The notes: a model not told the origin generated them from the sequence alone. A stretch of 30,061 bases of DNA from JALOAF01 sp035446765 (GCA_035446765.1 DAOTFU010000009.1:1-30061), one strand, 5' to 3'. Counted from the first letter of the stretch, positions 1-10,197 are shown. Program-made: numbers and translations.

Positions 1-3000
1 AAAGCAACAATCTTTCTACAATCGACCTCTCTGGTCTTTCAGGATTGCAGAGTTTGAATCTTTGATATAATAGTTTAGGTGGTATTTCTAATTTATTATC
101 TTGTCAAAATATCAATCGAGGAGATATTAGATATAATGATTTGAGTAGTGATTGGATTGATGGACATGAATCATTTTTGTCTGATCATTCTATAGAATAT
201 TATCCACAAAATTGGCAAGATGTAGAAATATCTTGTGATGAACGATGAGATCTATCTATCACAGGATGATTGTTTAACCAACGACCAATATATAGTGGTA
301 CATTGTTGGTTGTGGATATGGATGTTTCATATTCATGAGAAAATATGACAAGTGGAACTATATATGTATGAGTTTCTTCAGGTTTTGAGATTGATAATAT
401 TCCGTTTGCAGATAGTTTACGAAGTACAGTAGGTGTGGTCTATTGAGGACCTGGTGATCCTTGTTATACTGATTTTGTACAATGAACAGGAGATTATATA
501 GCACATATAGATACTCTATTGGATACTGCTTTGTCAGAATATTTAGATTGTGATTCGTATCCATGAGAGCTTTGTACTATCATCATTGATCCAGAAATGC
601 CACCACTACCACTTGCACACTCAGATGAGATAATTGCCAACTCTGGTATGACTTCTCGAAATTGGATCTTGGTAGATGTTTTCAACATATTTTGACAACA
701 GCCAGGTGAAGAAGCAATGTTGCAAATATCTTCTGGTATGCAACAAATGATTGATATTGGTATAGCACCATCTAGTATCATTAGTCAGGTTTGTGTGGCA
801 TCTATGGGTAAATATGATCTAAATCAGTGTGATATATTGTGATGATTTTTTAGTGGAGATTTGTGACTGGATCTTGTACCAAATTGTGGTGCCATGGTCT
901 ATACCAATAGTTGAGATATCGTAGTTTCTACTGGTGACAATAATGAAGAATTAATATTTTGAAGATATCCTTATATACCATGATGATTTGATATAGATAT
1001 ATTTGTGACATCCGAAAGTACTAAAGATATGGATATATTTAATAATTCTAGTACTATACATGTAGATTTTCAGACTGGAGCTGGTATAGATTGTATAAAT
1101 AGTGGAGGAAACATGACTATCACTCATTGAGATATCGAAATGGTATATATCTCTACATGATGATCTTGTAATATGATGGGTGGTATTTGTATAGAAGGTG
1201 ATATGTATGAAGCAGGTGATGATTTTGCTCCCTTGGGACACAATGAGTTTTATCCTGATGATACTTGTACTACACCTGTTCTTCCTATAGCTACAGATGT
1301 AGAAATTGTTGGAGATACTACAATATGATCTAATTTGCTAGGATCTTATGATTTTGTGTATTATAGTTGAGCTGCTTCTTGGATTCAAGTAGGAGAAAGT
1401 TTTAGTTGATCTATAAATAATCTTGTCGTAGAAAACGATATTTTTTATGTAATACTTAGGGAATGAGGAAAGGGGGATGAAATCTCTTCTGTCTTAAAGT
1501 TTTTAGATGACAACTGGACTCAACTGTGAGAAAGTTTTACCTGATCTATAAATTATCTTACCGTAGAAAATAGTATTCCCTATATAATACTTAGGGAATG
1601 AGAAAAGGGGGATGAAATCTCTTCTGTCTTAAAGTTTTTAGATGACAACTGGACTCAANNNNNNNNNNNNNNNNNNNNNNNNNNNNNNNNNNNNNNNNNN
1701 NNNNNNNNNNNNNNNNNNNNNNNNNNNNNNNNNNNNNNNNNNNNNNNNNNNNNNNNNNCTATGTTAGTTCTTTTTCAATGGATGGTAATCCTGTAGTCTT
1801 TATGTGGACTGGTAATACCTGGACTCAACTGTGAGAAAGTTTTGATTGAGCAGTAAATAATCTTGTTGTAGAAAATAGCATTCCCTATGTTAGTTCTTTT
1901 TCAATGGATGGTAATCCTGTAGTCTTTATGTGGACTGGTGATACCTGGACTCAACTGTGAGAAAGTTTTGATAAAGCAGTAAATAATCTTGTTGTAGAAA
2001 ATAGTATTCCCTATGTTAGTTCTCTTTCAATGGATGGTAATCCTGTAGTCTTTATGTGGACTGGTGATACCTGGATCCAATTAGGAGAAGCTTTTACTTG
2101 ATATATAAATAATCTTGTCGTAGAAAACGATGTTCCTTATATAATACTTAGGGAATGAGGAAAGGGGGATGAAACTTATTCTGTCTTGAAATTTTCACTT
2201 TTGGAACAAGAAGAATGAGAATCTACTTATCAATGGTATAGAGGTAATAATATTATCCCATGAGCTACAGATATTGACTATACATTGACTAGTCAAGATG
2301 CTGGTACTATGATTTATTTTGAAGTAATCCCAACAAGTATGGATGGATTGGCATGATTGTCATTTAAAAGTCAGTGATTGAGTATACCTAATTTAATTAC
2401 TTCTGTTACTCCAAATAGAGGAGGTGGATGATGATCTACTATCCAACGTGACGTATGTCCACAAAATAGAGATTGTACTGATAGTTATTATGATGATCTT
2501 TGTGGTCCATGTACTATAGAAGAATATGAAAAACAAAAAACACATTGATCTGCAGATATTCAGTTTTTGATTGAAAATAAGGCTTTGTTTGATCAGTCTG
2601 TGTTGGATGTAAAAAAATCAGCAAAAAGAGATTATGCTGATGAAGTAGCAGAAGCTTATGTATTTGCTAAAGATCTTGGTATAACTACCACTGAAAATAT
2701 TGATAATGCTAATATGGAAGGTAATATGATCAGATCTCACATGGCAAAGATGATAAGTAATTATGCTATAAAAGTCTTGAAAACACCTGTTGATACTTGA
2801 GCTATTTGTAACTTTACTGATACAAACAATCAATCAGCAGAAATGAAAGAATATATACAACTTGCCTGTCAAATGTGACTTATGTGACAGTGAATAGATA
2901 AGTTTAGACCAGATGATGTGGTAACAAGAGCAGAGTTTGGTACTATCTTGTCAAGGATGCTTCGATGAGATCAATATGAATGATGAGATATTTATTATCA

Positions 3001-3115
3001 ATATCATTTGGATGCATTGAAAAATGAGGGAATAATGACAAAAATAGACTTACCTACTATGATAGAAGTGAGACAATGGGTAATGTTGATGTTGATGAGA
3101 GTATATCAAAAATAA
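1..3115 (+). CDS. Large surface protein, LRR start, propeller-like repeats, Ig-like segment and C-terminal SLH-like domain (5' partial, contains assembly gap)
   Basis: The reading frame is open from the window edge (frame 3 before the N run, frame 2 after it) to a TAA, reading TGA as Gly. The first residues (LSTIDLSGLSGLQSLNLGYN) look like leucine-rich repeats. A long Asp/Ser/Thr/Cys-rich region follows. From about 1378 to 2200 there are repeats of roughly 43-45 residues built around a GESF...NNLVVEN core and WTQL ends, resembling beta-propeller repeats of exported proteins. Then comes an Ig-like stretch (YQWYRG...SQDAGTMIYFEV). The C-terminus has an SLH-like segment (FRPDDVVTRAEFGTILSRML) after a Cys-rich linker. 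This suggests an exported, cell-surface adhesin or binding protein; the ligand is unknown. The signal peptide, if any, lies outside the window. Because of the gap, the repeat number and the true length are unknown. Confidence 0.8.
1378..2200 (+). repeat. Tandem coding repeats (propeller-like), interrupted by the N gap
   Basis: Units of about 130 bases repeat inside the surface protein. Two sub-types are visible. One reads NNLVVEND..YVILREGGKGDE and occurs twice before the gap and once at the end. The other reads NNLVVENSIPYVSSFSMDG and occurs three times after the gap. Neighbouring copies are nearly identical at DNA level, for example ATGGATGGTAATCCTGTAGT three times, which points to recent duplication or homogenisation. 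Confidence 0.9.
1659..1758. other. Scaffold gap of 100 N
   Basis: Exactly 100 N, the usual placeholder for a gap of unknown size. It sits in near-identical tandem repeats, the expected place for an assembler to fail. The open frame is shifted across it (3 to 2), so the true gap length is not 100. Confidence 0.99.
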
Positions 3116-3143
3116 CAAATTATCAAAAATATATTTTTTGTAG

Positions 3144-3180
3144 ACCAGTAGATTTTGTTTCTACTGGTTTATTATTTTTT
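3144..3180. terminator. Bidirectional hairpin terminator between the surface protein and rsmA
   Basis: Perfect 9-bp arms ACCAGTAGA and TCTACTGGT with a 7-base loop, followed by a T-rich run on the plus strand and preceded by an A/T-rich stretch for the minus strand. The right arm overlaps the last codons of rsmA, so it can serve both convergent genes. Confidence 0.8.
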
Positions 3181-3931
3181 TGATATTTTCCCAGGAAAGC
3201 TCTTCGAGTCTTTTTTTCTTTAAGTTTTCTGGTATCTTGAAAGTATCTTTGTTTTGTTTTTGTAATATCTTGTCTATAGCTCAAAGTGTTTTTCTGCTAA
3301 ATTGAGAATATAGATTCAAAAATTCAAATAATTTTTGAAAGTCTATATCTATTTTATTTTCTTTTTCTTGAAATTGCACTAGACAGCTTTTTACTTTGGG
3401 AGCGGGCTTGAAACATTTTGCTCATACTGTTTTTTTGTATTCAATATGATATGCATAATTTAGCAGCCATCGCAAAAATGATTTTTTGTTTTGTTCTGTC
3501 TGTATTTTTTGTCCAACTTCGTCTTGTATCATAAAAAATCATCCAAAATATTTTTGATCTCAATTTCCAAAAAATTTTCTAAATATGGGAGATGTAATGT
3601 AGTAGGGTAGATTTCATATGATTAGTGTAGACGTAGGGTCTATGTTTCTTTTTTTTAGTTCTTTGTCTATGTCTGATTCCAACACATCTGTAAAGATTAT
3701 TTGGGCTTTGTCCAATATTCATTCAAGATGATCTTTCATAGTTTCATCTTTTTCTATCACAAAAAAATTATCTGAAATATTGTATATTTTTTTGGTGATA
3801 GCTCATTTTCATGGTCAGATTTCTATGATACAATTCAAATTGTTGTCTTCATAGATTTGTTTTATTTTGTCAGCTATGTAGGTTTTTACTTTTGTGTCGA
3901 CAAGAAAGTTTTGTCAGAGGTAGGTAGACAT
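3161..3931 (-). CDS. rsmA: 16S rRNA dimethyladenosine transferase
   Basis: RsmA/KsgA dimethylates two adjacent adenosines in the 3'-terminal hairpin of 16S rRNA, using S-adenosylmethionine, late in small-subunit assembly. Read with TGA as Gly, the 256-aa protein starts MSTYLGQNFLVD (family GQNFL motif), has the SAM loop EIGPGKGAIT at about residue 41, the catalytic NLPYYITSPI motif near residue 105, and the FKPAPKVKSCLVQF motif of the second half. The length is slightly short but usual for small genomes. Three TGA codons fall in the SAM loop alone. Start ATG is chosen because GQNFL must lie close to the N-terminus. The gene lies downstream of acpP and its terminator, and converges on the surface-protein gene. 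Confidence 0.95.
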
Positions 3932-3950
3932 TATTAGATAATTAATAAAC

Positions 3951-3970
3951 AAATATGTTTATACATATTT
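3951..3970. promoter_or_regulatory. Short palindrome upstream of rsmA
   Basis: Arms AAATATG and CATATTT around TTTATA, 20 bases upstream of the rsmA start. It could be an operator or part of a promoter. No clear -35/-10 pair is seen for rsmA, so its role is open. Confidence 0.3.
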
Positions 3971-3980
3971 GGATTATAAA

Positions 3981-4010
3981 AAAAATAGGAATGCTTACAT
4001 TCCTATTTTT
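3981..4010 (-). terminator. Terminator of acpP
   Basis: Perfect 13-bp arms AAAAATAGGAATG and CATTCCTATTTTT with loop CTTA. It lies 24 bases past the acpP stop. The flanking A/T runs make it a good intrinsic terminator for the minus strand. Confidence 0.85.
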
Positions 4011-4033
4011 TAAATATCCTAATGACAAGAATT

Positions 4034-4321
4034 TTAAACTTTGAAATATTTATAGTTCTCGTCCTCTTTGCCAGATATGTAGTTGTGGATATAAATTATT
4101 ATATCATTTACGGTGTTAAGTTTGTCATCAAATTCAGAATGAACTTTGATATCAAATTCTTTTTCAACCTCCATGATTAATTCCACAATATCTAAGGAAT
4201 CTGCTCCTAAATCATTTGAGAAGTTAGCATCGTTTGTAACTTCATTTTCGTCTACTAGTAGTTTATCTACTACTATAGCTTTAAATTTCTCAGCAATTTC
4301 TTTTTGTGTTAGTTTTTTCAT
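4034..4321 (-). CDS. acpP: Acyl carrier protein
   Basis: A small acidic protein that carries acyl chains on a 4'-phosphopantetheine arm attached to the serine of the DSL motif. The motif GADSLDIVELIMEVEKEFDI places this serine at residue 42, and the four-helix pattern of ACP is visible. The protein is 95 aa, longer than the usual 75-80 because of a charged, aromatic tail (GKEDENYKYF). It has only two glycines, both GGN codons, so it says nothing about the code. No other fatty-acid synthesis gene is seen in the window, so the ACP may serve lipid remodelling or another acyl pathway. It has its own promoter and terminator, so it is probably monocistronic. Confidence 0.9.
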   Translation of the reverse strand: MKKLTQKEIAEKFKAIVVDKLLVDENEVTNDANFSNDLGADSLDIVELIMEVEKEFDIKVHSEFDDKLNTVNDIIIYIHNYISGKEDENYKYFKV

Positions 4322-4363
4322 AATGACATAAATTTTATTATTATTTTTTTATTTTCGACATAG

Positions 4364-4391
4364 ACTATAAAGATGTAAAATTAAATGTCAA
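4364..4391 (-). promoter_or_regulatory. Promoter of acpP
   Basis: On the minus strand TTGACA, 16 bases, TATAGT, about 45 bases upstream of the acpP start. A full-consensus -35 box. Confidence 0.75.
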
Positions 4392-4414
4392 TACTTGTCT
4401 TTCGTTATTTTCCG

Positions 4415-4442
4415 TTGCAATTGGGGTGTGTAATCTTATAAA
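4415..4442 (+). promoter_or_regulatory. Promoter of rny
   Basis: TTGCAA, 16 bases, TATAAA, about 50 bases upstream of the RNase Y start. It is divergent from the acpP promoter. Confidence 0.65.
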
Positions 4443-4490
4443 ATTTTTTGAAGAATTTTTGATTTTTTAAAATTTAAAAACTTAGAGATA

Positions 4491-5993
4491 ATGAGTATTT
4501 TAACTATTGTGTTGATTGTAGCGTCACTTTGAGTGTGAGCTGCGGGATGATTTTATGGCTACAAAAAAACATTGACTGAAAAGGCTATAAAGTTTAAAGA
4601 GAGAATGGCAAAGGCCAAAGAGTTGGAGGAGGAAATATTGGAAGAATGAAAGAAAAAGGCCGAAAAACTTGTAGAAAGAGCTGAAGAAAAGGCTGATAAA
4701 ATTGAAGAGCAAAGGCTGAAAAAGATGGAGGAGATACAAAACAAATTGTTGACTAGAGAAGAAAAAATGGATGAGAAGTTGCAAAAATTGGAAGAAGCTA
4801 GAGAAAAAATTGTAGAAAAAGAGAAAGAAGTAGAAAAATTGATAAAGCAGCAAAGTGATAAGTTAGCTGAAATATCAAAATTGAAAAAAGAAGAAGCAAA
4901 AGAACAACTGTTTGCCAATATGGAGATAGAATATCAGAAAGAGATTAAAGAGTTTGTGGAAAAAATGAAAACTGTGAAGACTGAAGAAGCAGATAAGGAG
5001 GCTGCTCATGTGTTGGCACAAGCTTTGCCTAGGATATCTTCTGAAGCTGTAAATGAATTTACTACCAAATCTGTAGACCTACCTAGTGAGGATTACAAAT
5101 GAAAGCTTATTGGTAGAGAGTGAAGAAATATCACATTTTTTGAGAAATTGACTTGAGTAGAGTTGATTATTGATGATACACCTATGACAGTGAGGATATC
5201 ATGTTTTGATAGTGAAAAAAGATTTGTAGCAATGACTATGTTGCAAAAATTGGTAAAAGATGGTAGGATAAACCCTCACTATATAGAAAAATTTTATAAT
5301 CAAGTAGTAGAAGAGTTGCCAAATGTGTTGATAGAGAAAGGTAAAGAAGCATTGAGTAAATTGAATTTGCCTATGATGAAACCAGAGGTTATGAAGCATG
5401 TAGGGCAATTATATTTGAGATATAGTTATGGTCAAAATGTTTGGCTTCATAGTATAGAGGTAGCAAAGATAGCAGAAGCTATAGCTACTGAGATTTGATT
5501 GGATCCAGTAATGGCAAAGAAGGCCGGTCTTTTGCATGATATTTGAAAGATTGTAGCTACTACATGACAATCTCATGCAGATCTTGGTGGAGAGCTTTTG
5601 AAAAAATTTGGTATGGATCCAATTATTATAAATGCAGCTGAATCTCATCACTATGATGTACCTATGACACATCCTATATCTTGGGTAATAGCTGCAGCTG
5701 ATGCGATTTCAGCTTCTAGAGAATGAGCAAGATTTGATACAAGAGAGATGTTTGTAGAAAAGATGTGAGAATTGGAAAAATTGATAAAAGATTTGTCTGG
5801 TATAGAAAAGGTACATATAATGCAAGCTGGTAGAGATATAATTGTATATGTGGATCCAGAAAAAGTGTCTGATAAAGATATGGAAAAAACTTTGAAAAAT
5901 ATATGAGAGAAGATAGAAGAACAATTGGATTATCCTGGTATAATTAGAATTACAGCTGTAAGAGAAAATAAATTGATAGAATTTTTGAGATAG
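4491..5993 (+). CDS. rny: Ribonuclease Y
   Basis: Membrane-anchored endoribonuclease that initiates mRNA decay. The 500-aa protein has, in order, an N-terminal membrane segment (residues about 3-24, ending GGFYGYKK), a long charged coiled coil (about 30-170), a KH domain beginning LPSEDYKGKLIGREGRN, and an HD domain with the metal-binding HDIGKIV motif followed by HADLGGELL and ESHHYD. The C-terminal part matches the family (IMQAGRDIIVYVDPEK, DYPGIIRITAVREN). The length is normal. Glycines in the KH and HD motifs are encoded by TGA. The start ATG is the only one that keeps the membrane anchor. The Lgt-like gene follows after about 100 bases. Confidence 0.96.
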
Positions 5994-6004
5994 TTAAGAG
6001 TGAT

Positions 6005-6061
6005 AGTGCATAGTTAAAGATTATAAATACAGACTTTGTTTTTTATTATTAACTTTGCACT
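6005..6061. repeat. Intergenic imperfect inverted repeat
   Basis: Arms AGTGCATAGTTAA and TTAACTTTGCACT (one mismatch) just after rny. The right arm resembles the repeat at 8941-8969, so this may be a dispersed element. It could also act as an RNA end-stabilising hairpin. Confidence 0.6.
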
Positions 6062-6069
6062 ATTAACTC

Positions 6070-6092
6070 AAAATTTTACTTTGTAAAATTTT
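6070..6092 (+). promoter_or_regulatory. Hairpin directly upstream of the Lgt-like start
   Basis: Perfect 10-bp arms AAAATTTTAC and GTAAAATTTT with a 3-base loop, ending three bases before the start ATG at 6096. It occupies the place of a ribosome binding site, so it may lower or modulate translation. Confidence 0.45.
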
Positions 6093-6095
6093 GTT

Positions 6096-6872
6096 ATGTT
6101 TCCTTATTTTGAAGTGTTGTGATTGAAACTATATATGACTGGAATCTGAATTATAATATTTTTGATATCTTTTATAGTTGTGGCTAGATATCTTTGTAAA
6201 AAATGGCATCAGGATTTTTATAAATTATTTTATTGGTTGCCTATTGCACTTATAATTACTTATTTTTTGTGATCTTATGTACATTTTTTTCTAAATTTTG
6301 GAATACTACCAAGTAGTTTGGAAGAACTTAAGATATTGTTTAGCCCTTACAATTATAGTTTTCATTTTATAGGAATATTGTTGTGATTTGTACTATCTTT
6401 GCATTTATTTTTTGTGAAGATCAAAAGATATGAAAATAAAAAAATATGGGCTGATATCTTCTTTTTTTCTTTGATATTGTCATTGATACCACTTGGTATA
6501 TTTTTGATGCTGGGAGATAATTTTTTGTGAAAGCCAAGTAGTAGCTTTTTGAGTTTAAAACCACTTACTACAGAAAGTGAGTTAAATAAATTTAATGGAG
6601 TTTATCCTATATGATTGTTTTTGTCTATAGTGGCGTCTGTGATAGCTATGATTACATATTATCTTAGAAAAAAGAAAAAACAATTTGGGCAAAGTATTTT
6701 GGGATTTGTTTATTTGTTACTTGGACTAAATATAGTATTTATGTTTCAACAATATCCTAGATATGGTGTAATGTCTATCTTTGGTATTACTTTTGATATC
6801 AAGCAATATGTGTCATTTTTTGTGATAATGTTTTGTTTGCATATATATTTTAAGTGGCAGCAAAACATATAA
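6096..6872 (+). CDS. Lgt-like membrane protein (degenerate prolipoprotein diacylglyceryl transferase)
   Basis: Lgt transfers a diacylglyceryl group from phosphatidylglycerol to the lipobox cysteine of prolipoproteins. The 258-aa protein has about seven hydrophobic segments. Its pattern follows Lgt: an early membrane helix (LYMTGIGIIIFL), SFHFIGILLGFVL matching the family SFHGGLLG motif with its conserved His (residue 90), then LGDNFLGKPSSS in the place of the GRIGNFxNxExxGxPT signature, and VYPIGLFLSI matching HPxxLYE. The signature Arg and the Asn/Glu pair do not align cleanly, so activity is uncertain. A possible lipoprotein exists at 18486. It lies between rny and the baseplate-J-like gene on the same strand. 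Alternative: a non-catalytic Lgt relative. Confidence 0.65.
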
Positions 6873-6902
6873 ATCATATTTAAAATCAAATATTAAATAT
6901 AT

Positions 6903-8441
6903 ATGAAATTATTTTTTGTAGCAGAAGATAGCTTATATAAAATTTTTAAAACTTTGGAAAAAATACCAAAGTGAAAGCATATTGAGATTTCTATAGATTC
7001 TCATCATTCTCTTTTTGATAATGAATGGTGGTGAAAACAGATAAAAGATGTCTTAGACAAAAGATTTATAAATGCAACCTTTGTGACTAAAACCGAAAAA
7101 TCTAGAAAGTTTTTTGAAAAGATAGGATTAGATACCAAACATTTGGAAAAAAATAAGATTATAAAAGTTTTTAGGATTATATATCTTTTTGTATTTAATA
7201 TAAAAAAGTTTCATTTGTCTACCTTGAATGACAAAAAAAAGTATAGTTTTTTCTTGATATTTGGCTTTGAGGTTTTGTTTGTACTGGGTATTCTTTATTT
7301 GCTATATTCTCTTATATTGCCTAGTGCAAAGATATATATTCATCCTGCCAAAAATATAGAGACAATAATATATAATTTTCGTTATTATCCCAATACAGAC
7401 TTAGATTATCCTCGCTATTCTAGATTTATTAGTATACCATTTTTTACTGGTAGTCTGGATTATAAATATGATATGTCTATGAATACTATTAATTCTAAAT
7501 ATTTACAAAATCCTTCTGCTGGTAGGATCAAGATATACAATACTACTGAAAAAGAATATGCTTTTGTGCCCAACACGAGATTTATCACAGAAGATGGTAG
7601 GTTGTTTAAGACTACGAACTGGATAGAAATACCAGCTTGATATGAATGAGTACCTGGTGAGAAAATAGTCACAGTGCAAGCTATGGAAAAAGATGACAAT
7701 GGTATATTGATGTGAAAGAGGTGAAATATAGAAAACGGCACAAAATTGTATGTAAAAAATCTGAAACAAAGTCTATTTTTAAAAGAATTGTATGCTATTG
7801 CTATGGAGGACTTTGAATGATGAGATTTGCAAAGTATGTGAACGATTAGCGATGAGGATATTTCTTTGTTGTCTGGTAAATTATATTCTTATCTTGATCA
7901 ACAAAAAAAGAATATTGTAATTCAAAATTTTGATGTGGAAGATGGTGTTTTATTGGCTTTTGATGACACCATATGATTACAAGTCAAAAATATAAATATA
8001 CCACATTTTTCTGGTGAAGAATCTGCTATACTAAATGGTTCCGTAGAAGCGGATATGCTGTTTGTCTATGTAAAGTGGCAAGATATAATAGATGCTTTTT
8101 CAAATTATATACAACAAAGACCATCTGATAAAACTCATTTGGTTAGTATAGACAAAAACTCTTTAGTATTTTTTGATGAGGATGAGATTAAGGTAGAAGA
8201 TGGAACATTTATAATACCTACAAAGATTGATATAATACAGTGATACAATTTTGAGAAAGATATAAATGCAATAATAGAAGACGTAAAGACTCATATAGTT
8301 GGTGGAGAAAGGGAAGAATCTAGAGAGTATATCTTGTCTTTTCCAGAAATTTCTAGTGTAAAAATAAAAATCACACCGATATGGTATGATACTATCTCTA
8401 AATTAAAATCTAGAATTAAAATTATTGTAGACAATAATTAG
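6903..8441 (+). CDS. Membrane-anchored baseplate-J-like protein
   Basis: A 512-aa protein with a cytoplasmic part (about 1-112), one membrane segment (about 115-140) and a large outside domain. The outside part contains AGRIKIYNTTEKEYAFVPNT, then RFITEDGRLFKTTNWIEIP and G-rich turns. This resembles the baseplate J/gp47-like module that occurs in single-pass proteins of Patescibacteria. The C-terminal FPEISSVKIKITPIWYDTI segment also matches such proteins. The role is unknown; a cell-envelope or surface-structure function is likely. It follows the Lgt-like gene after 30 bases on the same strand and probably shares its transcript. About ten TGA glycines are read through. No phage tail genes are nearby, so it is not evidence of a prophage. 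Confidence 0.7.
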
Positions 8442-8442
8442 T

Positions 8443-8877
8443 TTATTGTATTAGAAATCTATCTGTTTTAAATTTGATAATCTCAGCATTTCATTCTAGA
8501 TTATTTTTTTGTTTTATCATTTGTAGTGCATGGCTGACATCTTTTATTCATTCTGTATTGGGCAGTAATGCTCAATATTTTTCTTTTGTAATCAATAAAA
8601 TACCATATTCTTGCATAGATATGTTGTTTATTTCAGTTGGTTTACTTATTTTTTCGGTTTCTGTGACTACATCTACTATCATTGTTTCTATGTTGTTGTA
8701 CTTTTCTATAAGTCAATGATATATGGTTTCTATAGTTTGTTGTAGTGGTTTATCTGAAAACACTACACCATTGGACATTATTAATTTTTCATTTTTGTCT
8801 AATGCTGAAAAAAATATACCAACTGTCTCATCTTTTTTATATTTTTCAAATATTGTGTTTTTTATTTTCTCTAACAT
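8443..8877 (-). CDS. AMMECR1-domain protein
   Basis: A 144-aa protein that matches the AMMECR1 fold by pattern: VGIFFSALDKNEKLIMSNG near the start, an acidic helix region (LQQTIETIYHGLIEKY), the central IVDVVTETEKISKP strand, and the C-terminal GILLITKEKYGALLPNTEGI...ALQMIKQKNNLEG...IIKF part that corresponds to the family GxxLxxxxxxxLLPxV and KAGL segments. The biochemical role of AMMECR1 proteins is unknown; in many microbes they occur with Memo-like and radical SAM proteins, neither of which is next to it here. The family RGCIG signature is replaced by LIMSNG, so this is a divergent member. It is convergent with the baseplate-J-like gene, with almost no intergenic space. Confidence 0.6.
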
Positions 8878-8930
8878 TTTTTTAATTTACAATTTAAAAT
8901 TTACAATGAAAAATTATTTTATTGTTTTTT

Positions 8931-8969
8931 AGTCAAGAATTGTTAATTTTGCATTATTAATTCTTAACT
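8931..8969. repeat. Intergenic imperfect inverted repeat
   Basis: Arms AGTCAAGAATTGTTAAT and ATTATTAATTCTTAACT (three mismatches), between the divergent AMMECR1 and tgt genes. The right half (TTTTGCATTATTAATTC) resembles TTTGCACTATTAACTC at 6053-6069. Confidence 0.6.
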
Positions 8970-8977
8970 AAAAATGT

Positions 8978-10108
8978 ATGTCTAAACTGAAGTTTAAAAT
9001 ACTCAAACAGAAATGAAATGCAAGGGTTTGAGAGATAGAATTGAATGGTGTAAAATTGCAAACACCAGTTTTTATGCCGGTTGGTACTAAGGCTACGATC
9101 AAAGGGCTTTTTTTGGATTTGTTGAAAAATAAGGAAATACTGTGATATATAGAACCAATCAAATTGATATTAGCAAATACTTTTCATCTTTATTTGCGCC
9201 CAGGTGATGGGCTGATTAAAAAAGCAGGATGATTGCACAAATTTGAAAATTGGGAAGATTGATTGATTTTGACAGATAGTGGATGATTTCAAGTATTTAG
9301 CTTGTGACTTTGAAAAGATGATAGTCGTGATAATCATGAGCATAAAGTAGACATAAAATTGGTAGAAGATGGAGTGCATTTTAGGTCTCCGCATGATGGG
9401 TCAAAACATTTTTTCTCTCCAGAAAAAGTAGTAGATATCCAATGTAATTTGTGATCTGATATAATGATGGTATTGGATGTGTGTTCTCCTGGAGATGCAG
9501 ATGAAGATACTGTGTACGCTCATATGCAACAAACTCATCGTTGGGCTAAAAAAGCTTATGATCATTTTATGAAAAAATATGATGATGTGAGATGAGTTTT
9601 GTTTCCTATTGTTCAATGAGGAACGAATTTGGAAATGAGAAAAGAATCTGCAGAGTATCTTTCTCAATTTGCTACAGATGGGATAGCGATTGGAGGGGTG
9701 AGTGTATGAGAATCAAAAGAAAAGGTAAGAGAAGTGGTAGAATTTACTACACCACTACTGCCACAAGATAAACCAAGATACTTGATGTGAGTATGAACTC
9801 CAGAGGATCTTCTTCACGCTATAGAACATGGAGTGGATATGTTTGATTGTGTGTTAGCTACAAGACTTGGGAGACATGGAATAGCATTTTCAGACAATGG
9901 AAATATAAATTTGAAAAATGCTAAATTTAAAGAGGATTTTGGTCCATTGGATGATACGGTAGATTGATTGAAAAGTTATAGTAAATCTTATATAAATCAT
10001 TTGTTGAAAGAATGAGAAATGTTGTGAGGTATTATTTTGTCACTTCACAATATTTTGTATCTTCATAAGATGTTGGAGAACTGGAAGAAGAAATTTTTGG
10101 AGAGATAA
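8978..10108 (+). CDS. tgt: tRNA-guanine transglycosylase, zinc cysteines missing
   Basis: Tgt exchanges guanine 34 of Asp, Asn, His and Tyr tRNAs for a queuine precursor. The 376-aa protein is collinear with the family: VKLQTPVFMPVGTKATIKG, ANTFHLYLRPG, the catalytic-Asp motif LTDSGGFQVFSL, VLDVCSPGDADE, VLFPIVQGG, IAIGGVSVGES, YLMGVGTPEDLL and FDCVLATRLGRHG with the nucleophilic Asp. The C-terminal zinc site CxCxxC...H of normal Tgt is replaced by DTVDGLKSYSKSY, so the three cysteines are absent although the later His (LSLHNILYLHK) is present. TRNARNG, part of the tRNA-binding region, is TRLGRHG here. No queuosine synthesis genes are seen. The ATG chosen gives the family start (ARVGEIELNGVKLQTPVF follows within 25 residues). 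Confidence 0.93.
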
Positions 10109-10127
10109 TCAAAGATAAAAAAATGTA

Positions 10128-10155
10128 GGGGAAGATATTATCTTCCCATTTTTTG
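10128..10155 (+). terminator. Terminator of tgt
   Basis: Arms GGGAAGAT and ATCTTCCC with loop ATT followed by ATTTTTTG, 20 bases past the tgt stop. Confidence 0.85.
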
Positions 10156-10160
10156 TGGAT

Positions 10161-10180
10161 GGGAGATTAATAATCTCTCC
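10161..10180. terminator. Second hairpin between tgt and the DUF4012 gene
   Basis: GGGAGATTA and TAATCTCTCC form a short hairpin between the convergent genes. It may act as terminator for the minus-strand gene, but it has no strong T run on that side. Confidence 0.45.
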
Positions 10181-10197
10181 TATGAAATGATATAAAA

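Noticed and set aside
4524..4918. Minus-strand ORFs opposite the coiled coil of RNase Y
   Set aside because: They are Phe/Ser-rich mirror images of a Lys/Glu-rich coding strand with no homology or start signals.
4491..5993. Apparent pseudogenes or broken ORFs, such as three separate ORFs inside RNase Y
   Set aside because: All breaks are TGA codons at glycine sites; read with table 25 the genes are intact.
6903..8441. Prophage or contractile injection system because of the baseplate-J-like domain
   Set aside because: The protein is a single-pass membrane protein and no tail, sheath or capsid genes are in the window.
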